Under the pieces are notes generated by a model that saw only the letters and a list, made by a program, of their open reading frames with translations, ran no database searches and had not been told where the DNA came from. From Chrysomallon squamiferum (taxonomy: Eukaryota; Mollusca; Gastropoda; Neomphalida; Peltospiridae), in the NCBI GenBank assembly GCA_012295275.1, contig CM022671.1, forward strand, positions 1,520,832 to 1,584,831: DNA of 64,000 nt. Direction: 5' to 3'. The number at the start of each line of letters is the position of its first letter. The stretch's first letter is position 1. The position numbers and the translations under genes are program-made. Shown piece after piece: positions 1 through 11,455 of the stretch.

Positions 1-104
1 TATTTTAATTTTATAAAACTTCTTGTCAGTTGCACGGCCTCATTTTAATAGTTTTTATTAGTATGAAGAAATGACTGAAATATTCTATGAAAAAACATCT
101 AAAC

Positions 105-174
105 ATTAATATTTTAACAATTTCCACATTAATATTTTAACAATTTCCACATTAATATTATAACAATTTTCATC
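105..174. repeat. 23-bp tandem repeat, about three copies
   Basis: The string ATTAATATTTTAACAATTTC recurs at 105, 128 and 151, giving a 23-bp period. The third copy is slightly diverged. Confidence 0.8.
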
Positions 175-554
175 TTATACAAAATATAATTATTAAAATA
201 TTTGTCACACATTAAACTGAATTTTCTACATCAAGTGAATAAAATTTAATATTTTACTTTGTAGTTCTTGCACTGTTTAATGTGTTCTAAAATTTGTGTT
301 GGTAAAAACCATTTCATGTTACTGCTAGGCATACATTTTATTAACTTATTTTTCCAAACGTAATAAATTAATATGTTATTCCTTCGGGTAACATGAAAAC
401 CAAACACCCATTTCAGTAATAATACACGTATTTACATAATTCATTATGCCATGTGGGAAAACAATCTATACATATGTCTGAATAATTTTTATGATTTATT
501 TAGCTTAACGCTATTTTATCATTATCATTATTAATTTGTTTATTTAATATATAT

Positions 555-1020
555 CACTGTAATCCTGTTATTCGATAAATAATATCAGTAGTTTATCGGC
601 ATTTTTATTTTATATATTTAAAAATATATATAACTATAATCCTGATATGCCAAAAATAATATTATTTTAACTAACTTACCGGTATTTGTATTTTATTTAT
701 TTAAAATAATACATGAGTACAATCCATTTAAACAAAAAATAATATTACTGTAATATCTGGTTTTAAAGGTGGTTTTATTTTATTTTATTTATTTGATAAA
801 ATCATAGACTATAATTCAGTTATACTAAAAATAATATTATTATTACTATAACTAGATTGACGGTATTTTCTATATATATACGATTATAATTCATAGTTAA
901 TTTTATTGTAATAAACCATTTAGCGGTGTCATTTTAATATACCGAATAATATACACAGTTATACGAAGAATGTTATCAACGTATTTACGAATCTTTATTT
1001 GTATTGATTAAAAATGCGGT
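555..1020. repeat. Diverged tandem repeat, unit about 75-90 bp
   Basis: Five to six units begin near 555, 633, 716, 808, 882 and 955. Each starts with a form of ACTATAATCC, followed by AAAATAATATTATT, then CGGTATTTTTATTTTATTTA. Spacings vary from 73 to 92 bp and the copies are well diverged, so this is an old minisatellite. Confidence 0.5.
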
Positions 1021-1252
1021 TAAAAATAAATAATAACATAATAATATTAACTGACACAAGTATACAGGCCATTGCGTTTGAGATATGAGAGACTGAAAAA
1101 CAGTTTAAAAAACCGTTAGGATTTATTATATATGCTGGATAGATAGTTACAACAAATAAATGAGAATTTGCTAAATTATATGCTTAGCTATGTACAAAAT
1201 AATTTTAGACAAACTGATAATGTTTTAAAATTTATTATTATTAATATTAATA

Positions 1253-1258
1253 TTGTGT

Positions 1259-1304
<46 letters not shown>
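1253..1304. repeat. (GT)n microsatellite
   Basis: About 25 GT units, interrupted once by GTAT. The His/Thr-rich open frame on the other strand here is a by-product of the repeat. Confidence 0.95.
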
Positions 1305-1306
<2 letters not shown>

Positions 1307-1880
1307 AAAATAAAATTATGGTACAGATCAAATGTTCTATATACACATTTTTTATAGCTCTTGTAAAAATGTTTTATTTTTTTACTGTATATCAAATGGT
1401 TCAAGAGTTTAAATAAAACACATTTATATACAGAAGAAGAAAAAAATAATAATAAAGTAATTTTCCCAAAGCTCATGTATAATATAATTTGTTTATTACA
1501 TATAATTCCAAATTAAATGTAAATATTTCAGTGTAATTCTTAAGTTCGTCTAGTAGCATAGAAAGAAACATTCTAAAAAAAATTCATCTTTTTAGTAATA
1601 ATTTGATATAAAGAATAATGATTTAAAGATTTATTATTTATCACTCATATCAATGAGAAACACAATATAAATGTTTAAAGAATAGTTTTATTTTTTTTAT
1701 TATTATTATAAATACAATAACAAAATGGAAGCTATTTTTAAATATATACACACTTAAACACACATATACATAACAATACACACAGCTATATATTTCAGAT
1801 ACGTATGTTAAAATATAAATATATATATAACATACATTTACGATTAATATAATCTAAATATATTTAATAAATACTTTATT

Positions 1881-1896
1881 ATTTTTTTTTTTTCAG
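1881..1896 (+). other. Probable splice acceptor before the first coding exon
   Basis: A run of about twelve T ends in TTTCAG at 1891-1896, directly before an A-rich leader and the FEZF start codon. This matches a U2-type acceptor. It implies a leader exon whose donor I cannot place. Confidence 0.5.
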
Positions 1897-1957
1897 CAAA
1901 AAAACAAAAACAAAAACAAAAACAATAAATAAAACCTAATCACAACACCAAAGCAAT
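1897..1957 (+). other. FEZF 5' UTR segment
   Basis: A-rich leader between the acceptor-like tract and the start codon. An in-frame TAA at 1937-1939 closes the frame upstream, which supports the ATG at 1958 as the start. The start context has A at -3 and G at +4. Confidence 0.5.
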
Positions 1958-3003
1958 ATGGAGACAGACTCTCGTGATGAAGTTTTGTCAGAAAACATTT
2001 CGAAACCTAAACTGGCTTTCTCCATCGACAAAATCATGGAGCCAACACCGAAAAAGAACAAAGTCTGTGAACAGATACGACAAAACAACGTCATCCAACC
2101 CGTCAAAGTGTCTCCGAGGAAAGTGAACGTCGGCGGTGCGGACGTGAACTCGTTTCTGCCGTATCAGGCACTGTTCTCGTCCTACCAGCAAGCAGCTTAC
2201 AGCGGACTTCTGGGGGAGTGCGAGAGAAGGGGCGCGGTGCTAAATGTCCCAGGAGCTCGGGACCACCCTGCAATCTTCCCATACGTCCACCCCATGTTCT
2301 CCCTGGCCAGGAATCAGTACGAAGACTACCAGGCTCAGATTTTAAGGAACTATTCGCTGCTCCACCAGAGCGCGTTTCTGCCCAGCAAAGATCGCCTGTT
2401 TTCAAATTTAGAACTTCTCAAGTGTTCTGGAGGACTTACGTCGTCGCAGTCGTTGTCGCAGCATGTTAAACCTTTGTCAGTTAGAAATGGGTTTCACAAC
2501 CACCAGCAGCAGCACCAGTCACAACCACAACAGCACCAGCAACAACAGTCACATTTACGAGAAAAGGTGACTGACGTTAATATAAAGAGTGACGTTACAA
2601 AACAAGATGGAGATTCGTTTTCAGAAAACCGAGACAAAAATAACATTCTCGATCCGGTGGCGTCGTCAAAAGACGCCAACGCCAACGACATTGAGAGGGA
2701 AGCAAGTGAAAATAACAACACCACCACCACAACAACAACAACGGTAATAGCAATAATAACAATAATATTCACATGAACAATAACGAGCTGTTTAAGAACA
2801 AAAAGACACAAAACAAGACGCAGAAGACGTTCACGTGTCCTGACTGCGGCAAAGTGTTCAACGCACACTACAACCTCACTCGTCACATGCCTGTCCACAC
2901 AGGCGCGCGTCCGTTCATCTGCAAGATGTGTGGGAAGGGCTTCAGACAGGCCAGTACTCTGTGTCGTCACAAGATCATTCACACGTCAGAAAAACCACAC
3001 AAG
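1958..3003 (+). CDS. Fezf: FEZ-family zinc finger protein, coding exon 1 (contains a frame break)
   Basis: Encodes the N-terminal part of a nuclear C2H2 transcriptional repressor of the FEZF1/FEZF2/earmuff family, which patterns anterior brain and neuronal identity in other animals. Residues 18-28 read [11 protein letters not shown], the Eh1 motif that in this family recruits Groucho/TLE. A Gln/His-rich stretch lies near residues 180-200. Finger 1 (CPDC...H) is at 2836-2898 and finger 2 (CKMC...H) at 2920-2982, joined by an HTGARPF linker typical of FEZF. The exon ends AAG at 3003, followed by GTGAGT, a phase-0 donor. The start at 1958 is backed by an in-frame stop at 1937. Oddity: the frame from 1958 terminates at 2774-2776 and the fingers lie in the frame beginning 2773. 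The switch must fall between 2716 (after a stop in the finger frame at 2713-2715) and 2776, within an ACC/AAC/AAT microsatellite. Family assignment is very secure; the exact exon structure at the break is not. Confidence 0.9.
2716..2776 (+). other. Frame-switch interval inside FEZF exon 1
   Basis: The upstream frame reads Thr8 then Val-Ile-Ala and stops at 2776. The downstream frame reads His/Asn runs and enters the zinc fingers. One missing base in the repeat would join them. Alternatively a GT at 2744 and an AG at 2795-2796 (53 bp, both phase 0) or 2786-2787 (44 bp) would also restore frame as a micro-intron, though with a weak donor and no pyrimidine tract. The stop and an ATG overlap as ATGA at 2773-2776. 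Confidence 0.8.
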
Positions 3004-3034
3004 GTGAGTGTCGCTGTTTTATTTATTTATTTGT

Positions 3035-3065
<31 letters not shown>

Positions 3066-4691
3066 TTTGCTTGTTTGTTTGTTTGTTTATTTCTTCTCCC
3101 TTTCATTCTTTACTTATTCATTTGTTTGGTTTCTTGTGTGTTAAGTTGTGTGTGTTCAGGGTTTTTTTGTGTTTGTTTTTTTTTCGTATTTATTTATTTT
3201 ATTTTACTTTGTTTTAATTTAATTTTATTTACTTTTTAAATAATTTTATTGTTGTTATTGTTTGTACGTTTGCCTATTTATTTATTTATTTATTTATTGT
3301 AGATATAAAACTTTCTGTTTACAAAAAAAATAAAATAAATATAATTAGAAATAAATATCGAAATAAAATATAATCAAATCAATAAAAAATATTAAATAAA
3401 AATTTCTTTTTACGCATCACCAAACGTGTCAACATGTTTATTTGTTTGTTTGTTTGTTTGTTGTTTACTTATTTATTTATTTATTTTTATTTGTTTATTT
3501 GTTTGTTTATTTCTTAAACTGTATTGTATTTTATATTAAAAAAATATTATTAAGAATTCGATATTTTCTTCTATTATTTAATATTTTATCCTTTCCTCTT
3601 TCTTTCTTTTCTTATTTCTTATTTATGTATTTGCTTCCTTCTTTCGTTTTTCTTTCATTCATTACAGTTCAGAGCTCCATTGTTAGGCAAAACTTTGTAC
3701 ATGTTTGAAAAAGTAAAAATAAATTAAATCAATAGATTTATGGGTTTTTTTGTTCTTGATTTTCTATCGTTTATTTTCTTCTTTTTTAAAGTCATTAGAC
3801 TCAAACTGAGAACTGTTTTATTTTTTTTTTTTTATATTTTCTTTCTTCCTTTTCTTTTTATTTTCATTTTCTGCTTTTGTTTTCTCTTTTTACTTTTTTC
3901 ACTTGTCTTTTCTTTTACTTATTCTCTTTATAGAAAAATATTTTAGTTTAATAAATATGTAATCTTTTCTCGTTTTTTATTTTTTCCATCTTTCTTATCT
4001 TATTTATTATTTTTCTTTCATTCATTCATTCATTCATTCATTCATTCATTCATTCATTTATACCATTCTTTCACTTTTTTATTACTAAGGTTATTTTTCC
4101 TTTCCCTATTTATGAAGTATTTATCTGTCTGTCTATCTATTTACTTATTTGCTTATTTATTTATTCCATTCTTTCATTTTTATTGCATATTTATCCCTCA
4201 GTTTTACTTTTTCTCCATGACTCTGATACTTTGCTAATTTAATATTAAAATACTCCATCATTCCAGGCTCTCTGAACCCATTATGTTTGATTTCACAGAA
4301 CAAAAACCAATCGAACACGATTTAATAACGAAATTGATTTGCTAATTTCTGAGTGTCCTTTGCCATATGTTTTTGTAACCTGATAGTTTGTGTAACGTTG
4401 TTATTAACGTCATCATTATTGCTGTTGTTGTTGTTGCTGCTGCTGCTGCTGCTTCCGTTGCTGCAGTTGTTGTTGTTATTGTTGAACTGATTTTCTAAGT
4501 GTCTGAAGTTTTAATTAAATTTAAAAAAAAATTAGTATATAAAGGTAATTTTTTTTTATGTATAAGATTATTTATACAATGCAAAAGTAAACAATTGAAA
4601 AGTGAAGAAAAAAATACATGGAAAAAGAGGAGTAAAATGAGGGACAAAATCAATAATAGGAAGATAAAAAAAATAACAACCAATGATAATT

Positions 4692-4763
<72 letters not shown>

Positions 4764-5530
4764 GTAGTAATAATAATAATAGCATAATAACAGCAATAAT
4801 AACAACTATAATAATAATAGCAACAACAACACTAATACAAATTATTCTTTTTGTTATTATTATTGTTGTTGTTATTTTTTTCTTGTTGGTGTTGTTTTTG
4901 TTGTTGTTGATTGATTAATTGATTTTTCATACATTTTCATTTTGTTTACTTACTAGAGCTATTATTACTGCCACTATTACTACTATCAGTGTTAATACTA
5001 TTACAGTAACTGACAGTAATAAACACCAACAATAATAACGATAACAACAACAACAATAATAACACAACAGCAATAACAGTAATAACAGTAACAACAAAAA
5101 TTATATTGTTTAAAAAACACTGGATTAAAATTTCTGAATGAAAATACTTACAACTAATAAAAAAATCTTTAATGAAATAATATTATTATAAATTTATATT
5201 TATTGAAAATACTTCAGAAATTGTTACGGCATGTCGGGATGGTAATAAATTGATTTTTTTGTTTTTTTTTTGTCTCTGTGTCTGATTGTCTGTACGTTGT
5301 TTTAAAATTGACTTTTATATATACAGAAAAATCGTTTACAAACCATCATGGTATAAATAAAAGAATAAAGATACTAAGAAAATAACAAATAGATGTAAAC
5401 AAGTAAACAAATAAGCAAGCAAATAAACAAATAAACAGGAATTTACTAATAATATGTTTTATGGTAACAGGAAAAACAATAGCACGTGTAAGAATGTAAA
5501 CAACAACAGAGCAACAACAATAATAACAAA

Positions 5531-5565
<35 letters not shown>

Positions 5566-6481
5566 TAATAATAACAATCATTATCATAATCATAATGATG
5601 ATGATTATTCTGAAGATGATGATGGTTATGATTATTTTAAATACTACATATCAGTAATGAAGTAAAATTAAAGTTATTTCTAAATATTATAGAATAATTT
5701 TATAAATTATTAAAATCTACCTAACTTCATAAGACTTATATACGTCTACAGATTAGGCTCACAGTATTTCATTTTATTTTCCTTTTGTCTGCTGTCCATC
5801 TGTCCATATTGATTTTAGACAGTCTTCAGTAATTTCACTCACGCGTTTTGGTCATTCTTTAAATACATTTTACATGTACGCAGTAATTATAGAACTATAA
5901 CTCATAAAATACATTTGTTTATTTTTTTATGACTGTATTTAAATATGAAGTTGGTAATAATTATAACTAATAACCTTTTTTTAATGTATTTCTATTCTTT
6001 ACTAACAATAAAGCTGTCATTTTCTTTTATTTTGTGATGTCGTTTCTTACAAACATGTAAAAAAAAAATTAAATATAATGCTACTTTTATTTGTTTCTTT
6101 ATCACAGCAAGAAAGATAAATGATTAATAAATTTTGTGTGGGGGTTACTGTTTTATTTTAAATCTCTGTTTATAAATGACTTTAGGAATAAGGTAAAATG
6201 AGAATCTCCATATATCCATATAGAGTTAATATATTATTGTCATAATTACTTTATTATTATGAAAGCTTGAGAAACAAATAAAACATTTTCAAAAATGATG
6301 TAGACAAACCGTTCTTACAGGTAAAAGATACAATGACATTAGATAAAACATATCACGTATATTATAGTATTATTAACTGTGTTTACTATATTTATTTCTG
6401 TATTTACAACTGTTATAATTTAACAATTCCCATACAAACATGAAACAACTCTTAACTTTATATATTATTTTATTTTTCCAG
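3004..6481 (+). other. FEZF intron between fingers 2 and 3
   Basis: Starts GTGAGT after AAG and ends TTATTTTTCCAG before TGT, so it is a phase-0 U2 intron of about 3.5 kb splitting the finger array exactly before the first Cys of finger 3. The content is almost entirely low complexity: ATTT and GTTT tracts at 3010-3300 and 3435-3510, a CATT array at 4017-4060, AAT arrays, and CAA/TAA/GTT mixtures at 4790-5100 and 5500-5600. Open frames here are repeat artefacts. The stretch 5700-6480 is AT-rich with nothing recognisable. Confidence 0.88.
4694..4762. repeat. (AAT)n microsatellite in the FEZF intron
   Basis: About 22 AAT units. They produce poly-Asn on one strand and poly-Leu on the other, which are not genes. 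Confidence 0.95.
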
Positions 6482-7045
6482 TGTTCTACGTGCGGCAAGG
6501 CATTCAACCGAAGCTCGACGCTGAACACGCACATGAGAATCCACCAGGGCTACAAACCCTTCATCTGCGAGTTCTGCGGCAAGGGCTTCCACCAGAAGGG
6601 CAACTACAAGAACCACAAGCTCACGCACAGCTCGGAGAAGCAGTACAAGTGCTCCATCTGCAACAAGGCGTTCCACCAGATCTACAACCTCACGTTCCAC
6701 ATGCACACGCACAACGACAAGAAACCCTTCACGTGCCCCGTCTGCGGGAAGGGCTTCTGCCGGAACTTCGACCTCAAGAAACACATGCGCAAGCTTCACG
6801 ACGGCTCTTCCATGCCGTCTCCCACGCCGCAAATGTCGCCGTTGTCGCCGAACGGGAACCCGTCGCTGGGCAGTCCGCTTGGCCTCATGTCGCCTTCAGG
6901 TCATCCGAGTCCGCATTCGGCGTTTCTCACCCGGCCCGCGCTCTTTGCCCAGACTGCACTCGGATGTCAAAGGAGTATGTTGAACCCTTACATGTTAGGA
7001 GCTAATGCAGCCTCCTTGTTACACAAAATATCTTCTATTATCTAG
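6482..7045 (+). CDS. Fezf: FEZ-family zinc finger protein, terminal coding exon
   Basis: Continues the FEZF DNA-binding domain in phase 0 from exon 1. Four C2H2 fingers follow in order: finger 3 at 6482-6544 ([17 protein letters not shown]), finger 4 at 6566-6628 ([17 protein letters not shown]), finger 5 at 6650-6712 ([17 protein letters not shown]) and finger 6 at 6734-6799 ([17 protein letters not shown]), with the last finger ending in a four-residue H spacing (HMRKLH). All Cys/His zinc ligands are present, giving six fingers with exon 1, the FEZF number. A Ser/Pro-rich tail of about 80 residues ([12 protein letters not shown]) follows and ends LLHKISSII before TAG at 7043-7045. With exon 1 the protein is about 535 residues, somewhat longer than vertebrate FEZF1/2 (about 460-475), mostly because of low-complexity insertions. 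GC content is clearly higher than the flanks, as expected for constrained coding sequence. Reading frames on the opposite strand and in frame 3 here are shadows. Confidence 0.95.
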   Translation, partial: CSTCGKAFNRSSTLNTHMRIHQGYKPFICEFCGKGFHQKGNYKNHKLTHSSEKQYKCSICNKAFHQIYNLTFHMHTHNDKKPFTCPVCGKGFCRNFDLKKHMRKLHDGSSMPSPTPQMSPLSPNGNPSLGSPLGLMSPSGHPSPHSAFLTRPALFAQTALGCQRSMLNPYMLGANAASLLHKISSII

Positions 7046-7072
7046 AGACTTTATTTAGCTGTTGTTGTTGCT

Positions 7073-7076
7073 ATTA

Positions 7077-7160
<84 letters not shown>

Positions 7161-7235
7161 GTTCTTATTTCTTTAATTATTCTTACCTTTATTATTATTA
7201 TTATTATTATTCTTATTGTCATGATGATGATGATG

Positions 7236-7274
<39 letters not shown>

Positions 7275-7316
7275 TTTGTCATGATGATATGATGATTATT
7301 ATTATTATATATATTA
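7073..7316. repeat. (ATT)n / (ATG)n compound microsatellite
   Basis: Nearly continuous ATT units, broken at 7160-7190 and by short ATG runs at 7220 and 7281. The poly-Ile frames on both strands are artefacts. Confidence 0.95.
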
Positions 7317-8425
7317 TTATTTTTACTTTAGCTATTTATATATGACTATTTTCCTTTTACATTCCTTGTTTTACGTGTGAAGTGTTGGACAATATTTATC
7401 AATCCATAGACATTAGTTTGTTTTTGTGATATTTTCATTACAGTTTTCCAGAGCTGAGGTTTTCAGCTGACATTTTGTTCTGTACTCGTTGTGAGTAGTT
7501 TGTTTATTTATGTTGAAAGAAAGGATAAATTTGTAAAAAGAAAATAATAATAATAATATATTCATTTTGTTGTGTTGTTATTTTTATGTTTGTAATTAAT
7601 GATCGTATTTCACTTTCATTGTAAACGAAGTTACGAATTAAAAATGCAGAGTTTCTTAGAACAAATTTCTAAGATCTAAGATTTATTAAATAAATAAATA
7701 AATAAAGAGTGATAATAATCTAAATCACAAAAATCTTAACATTTTAGGCTTTAAAAAAAAAATACATTCAACTTTTACTTTCTAGATTAAAAAGGAAAGA
7801 AAAGTCATTAATTTACTTTTATTACTTAAAAAAAAAAAAAAAAAAAAAAAAAAACAGCAAGAAATTTCCTAGAAAAGAACAGAATGGAAATTTATTTGTA
7901 CTGTTTTTGTGTGTGCCATATTTTTCTGAATTAATTCTAAGATCAACAAAGCTGCAATTGTTTTTAAATTGCCTCGTGCAGGTCACGTGCTCATCTGTTT
8001 GATTAAACGAGGGTCGTAAAAAAAAAAAAAAAAAAAAAAAATGTGTCTGACTTAACGAGAAATCGATTTTAGTTTCTTTTTTTTCTTTTCTTTATTATTT
8101 TTTCTGTTCGCGACCTTTATTTCTCTAATATTTTAGCCTTTATTTATGCGCGTGTACAAGTATGCGTGCATTTTGTCTTTTTCACTGATTTTATTGTTTT
8201 ATTTTTTTTCCTCAGACATGTATGCATGCTTTGTGTGTGTTTGTGGATGTATATGTAGTGCACATTTAGTTTCGCTCTAAATTTTTTTTTTTTTCGTTTT
8301 TTCTTTCTTTTTTTTTTTTAATTATTACGTTTCCTTATTTGATATGGCTGTTAACAGTGCGTGCATGTGTATGTGGGTATGTCGTTTTGTCCGTCTGTCT
8401 GTCTGTTTTGTGCGTGTGCTTTCGC

Positions 8426-8431
8426 AATAAA
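8426..8431 (+). terminator. Candidate FEZF poly(A) signal
   Basis: AATAAA is followed by T-rich sequence (run of T at 8452) and preceded by GT-rich sequence. The AAATAAAT array near 7688 is an alternative. Only 3' end data can decide. Confidence 0.3.
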
Positions 8432-8554
8432 AACAATTTAATATTCAATATTTTTTTTACTTCTCCTTTTTAATTACAAAAAGATAATAACAATTAAAAA
8501 AAATAAAAAAATAAAAAAATAAAAAAATAATAAAGTTTATAATTAATTTCGACA

Positions 8555-8935
8555 GTGTGAACCCCGGGTAGAATTTCCCGTCAAAAGACAGTCCATTGCC
8601 AGACATATGTCAGTAGTTTGTGACCAGATGGTTTTCGCGTTCGGGTTAGATTGGAAGATGGCGAATAATCGCTGATTAATTTTCATTATCTTCCACGCGC
8701 TTGTTGGCGCGCTAGGGTGTCACGTGTTTGTTTTGCCGCCAGTGGCCGTCCCTCGCGCGTGCAGCAGACGAACTTTCCCCGTACGATTCGTATAAAAATG
8801 GTAATCGGCGTGGACAGGGATTTTAATTTTAACAAATGATTTGTACACAAAACTAATCGCTTTAAAGGTCCCCGGGTTACTGTTTCAGTTAGTGGGAGTT
8901 AATAGTGTCTCTGAGTAGCAAACGACAGGTTATAA
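8555..8935. promoter_or_regulatory. Balanced-composition island with promoter-like motifs
   Basis: A non-repetitive island with CpGs in AT-rich surroundings. It holds AAGATGGCG (YY1-like) near 8655-8663, TCACGTG (E-box) at 8720-8726 and TATAAAA at 8791-8797. No open frame starts downstream, so it would be a promoter of a non-coding RNA or an enhancer. Function is inferred from composition only. Confidence 0.3.
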
Positions 8936-8951
8936 GTGTAAGTTTTATTTC

Positions 8952-9066
<115 letters not shown>

Positions 9067-9136
9067 ATTTTATAATTTTTAATATTTGTATGTGTGTGTC
9101 TGTGCGTATAGAAATATGTACGGACGGAGAAAATAT

Positions 9137-9516
9137 TAAAAAAAAAAAAAAAAAAAAATTAATTAAAAAATAGTAAAAAAAATAAATAAATAAAATAAAA
9201 TAAAATAAAATAAAATAAAATATCGTTGCCTCCCAAAAATGAGAGAAACACAACAAAATAGTAAAATACATAAAAACGAAGAAATAAATAATTAGCAGCA
9301 GTTATAACAACCACAATAAAACAATTCAAATAAACAATTCTAATATTATTTCTACTACTACTACTGTAACTAGTTATGTTAGTACTGTTACTGCTATATC
9401 TTTGACCAGTAGCAATACTAATAATCCTGCTAACACTGTAACTAACACTAACACTAATCCATCTGTTAATAAAAATAAAAATAATAATAAAAACAACAAC
9501 AACAAAAAGACTCAGT

Positions 9517-9582
<66 letters not shown>

Positions 9583-9640
9583 AAGAACAACAACAACAAC
9601 AAAAAAACAAAACAACAAGAAGAAGAAAACGAACAAGAAG
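9137..9640. repeat. Compound A-rich simple-repeat block
   Basis: A-runs, an AAAAT array at 9192-9222, CTA/ACTA tracts near 9350, AAT units at 9519-9552, AAG units at 9553-9586 and CAA units at 9587-9612. No unique sequence long enough to be a gene. Confidence 0.85.
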
Positions 9641-10319
9641 ACGCCATTACTTTCCCTGTATGATAAAACGTATGATGTTAAAATGTATTGATCTTACTTT
9701 AACTACTTGCCTAGTAGGTCCAAATATAAATGAAAAAACTTTATTGAGACATGAATATTATAGAATATCAAATATTCACACAGGTGCGCACGCGCACACA
9801 CACACGAACACACACACACACAAACATATGTATGTATGTATTTATTTACAATATTACGTAAAAGTAGAAAACAGTTAAAAGTGTAAGGGTTTTTTTTTTT
9901 TTTTTATTCAACAACAAGTCATTGTTAAATGCAGAACAGCACGTACCACTGACTTTGATAAACGATACAACCTAAGAACGCTTTGAACAGTTTTAAACAG
10001 CAGTCCTGTTATATCTGTTTGTGTAGAATTTCTGGAACAAACAAACTTTTAGCCAAAGTTTTTCTTATATCATTTTTTTTCTTTATTTTTTCTGCTTATC
10101 TTTTTCTTTCTCTTTTGCAAAAAATGTTTAATATTTATTTTAATTTAATTTAATTATTTGCTCAGAATCTATTTTTATTTATTTATTTATTTAATTTGTT
10201 TGTTTGTTTATTTGTTTATTTGTTTGTTTGTTTGTTCGTTTTTTACTTCTTTGTTTGTTTGTTTGTTTATGTCTGTGTTTTTATGTGTATTATCTGAAAG
10301 ATACAATTGATATGTCTGT

Positions 10320-10460
10320 TTCTAGTCCTTTTAGTAGAAATAATATTCCGGTTCGTATTTTTCCTCTAAATAAACTCACTTCAGGATTTCTACTCAGAAT
10401 CCTTTGACCGGCAAAACACCAAGTTCGTGTTTTAACCACTGAACTAAAGCCCACTACTTG
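10320..10460 (-). mobile_element. tRNA-derived SINE-like fragment (degenerate)
   Basis: On the minus strand the segment reads GGGCTTTAGTTCAGTGG (10436-10452), matching a pol III A box (TRGYNNARNGG), and about 35 nt later GGTCAAAGGATTC (10399-10411), a decayed B box. Flanks do not fold as an intact tRNA. Old SINE or tRNA pseudogene. Confidence 0.35.
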
Positions 10461-11225
10461 AAACATGAGACATCTTTTTTAATTTCTGTGTTAACTTCAT
10501 CTTTAAATAGTTTTAATTTTCATATTTATCATAGAACAAAAGACTTTAGGTGAAAATAATTTATTCAATATATTATTTATTTATCTAAATTTTATCACTG
10601 TTATTGTAATGATTTATTTTTTTTGTCTGATTCATGATTTACCAAGGTAATAAATAGCTTTTAATTTTTAAAATATAGATAATAAATCTGCCAAATAAGT
10701 AATTGCACACGTAATACTATCCAGATAAATAAACATTTACTGAAGAATGCATTAAATTTTAATAGAGTTTAAAAAAATAAAATGAAAGAAATAATAATAA
10801 AAGTCATTCTACATTATTCTACTTTGTTTCATTTCCTACTTGTGTTCCACCTCACCGTTTGTTTCTGTTTTTATTTTTCTGTTTTAAATTCTTTTCAATG
10901 TTTTATCTCTCTCTATCTCGCTTTCTTTTGTTTTTTTTTTTTATCTGTCTACTTGTCTGTCTCTCTTTCTGTCTATCTACCTATCTGTCTCACCATTTAA
11001 TTATCTGTCTGTTTGTACTTCTATCTATCTGTCTGTATGGCTGTCTGACTGTGATAATTTATATCTGTCTGTCCCTCTATGTACATATATGTGTGTGTGT
11101 GTATGTATGTGTCTCTCTGTTTGTCTGTCTGTCTAATTATATCCATATATCTATATATCTATTATCTGTCTATACAGAGTATGAACGTCTTTCTCTTTAT
11201 ATCTCTCAGTATAGATGTAGACTAG

Positions 11226-11232
11226 TATACTA

Positions 11233-11293
<61 letters not shown>

Positions 11294-11337
11294 CATACAT
11301 AATACATACATACATACATACATACATACATACGTAT
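11226..11337. repeat. (ATACAT)n and (ATAC)n microsatellite
   Basis: About eleven ATACAT hexamers pass into ACAT tetramers. A diffuse TCTG/TCTA-rich tract precedes it at 10905-11200. Confidence 0.9.
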
Positions 11338-11385
11338 ATACAGACATACAGAATTCAAGATATGGTTTTAATTCATACATACATG

Positions 11386-11455
11386 GAGAATTCAAGATAG
11401 TGGTTTTAATTCATATATATATATATATGAATTAAAAGCACTGTCTTGAATTCTC
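11386..11455. repeat. 70-bp near-perfect palindrome (hairpin)
   Basis: GAGAATTCAAGATAGTGG at the left pairs with CACTGTCTTGAATTCTC at the right. The arms are about 34 bp with two mismatches and meet in a central AT stretch with almost no loop. A partial third copy of one arm lies at 11350-11380. Could be a MITE remnant, a hairpin RNA source, or recombination-generated. Confidence 0.75.

Larger units (their letters stand above)
1..1896. other. AT-rich non-coding region upstream of the FEZF coding exon
   Basis: No plausible coding exon is visible on either strand; the only open frame of note reads through a GT microsatellite. The block is very AT-rich with short tandem repeats (listed separately). 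Because it ends in a polypyrimidine-AG tract, much of it is probably an intron between a non-coding leader exon and the first coding exon. A promoter cannot be picked out. Confidence 0.55.
7046..8431 (+). other. Probable FEZF 3' UTR and near downstream region
   Basis: No coding sequence is seen. It contains long ATT/ATG repeats directly after the stop, A-runs at 7829-7854 and 8019-8041, and T-rich and GT-rich stretches. AATAAA first appears inside an AAAT array at 7688-7705, and again at 8426. Extent is inferred, not shown. Confidence 0.4.

Noticed and set aside
2103-2469. Opposite-strand and alternative-frame open frames over FEZF exon 1, and likewise 6470-7005 over exon 2
   Set aside because: Shadows of the real FEZF coding frame.
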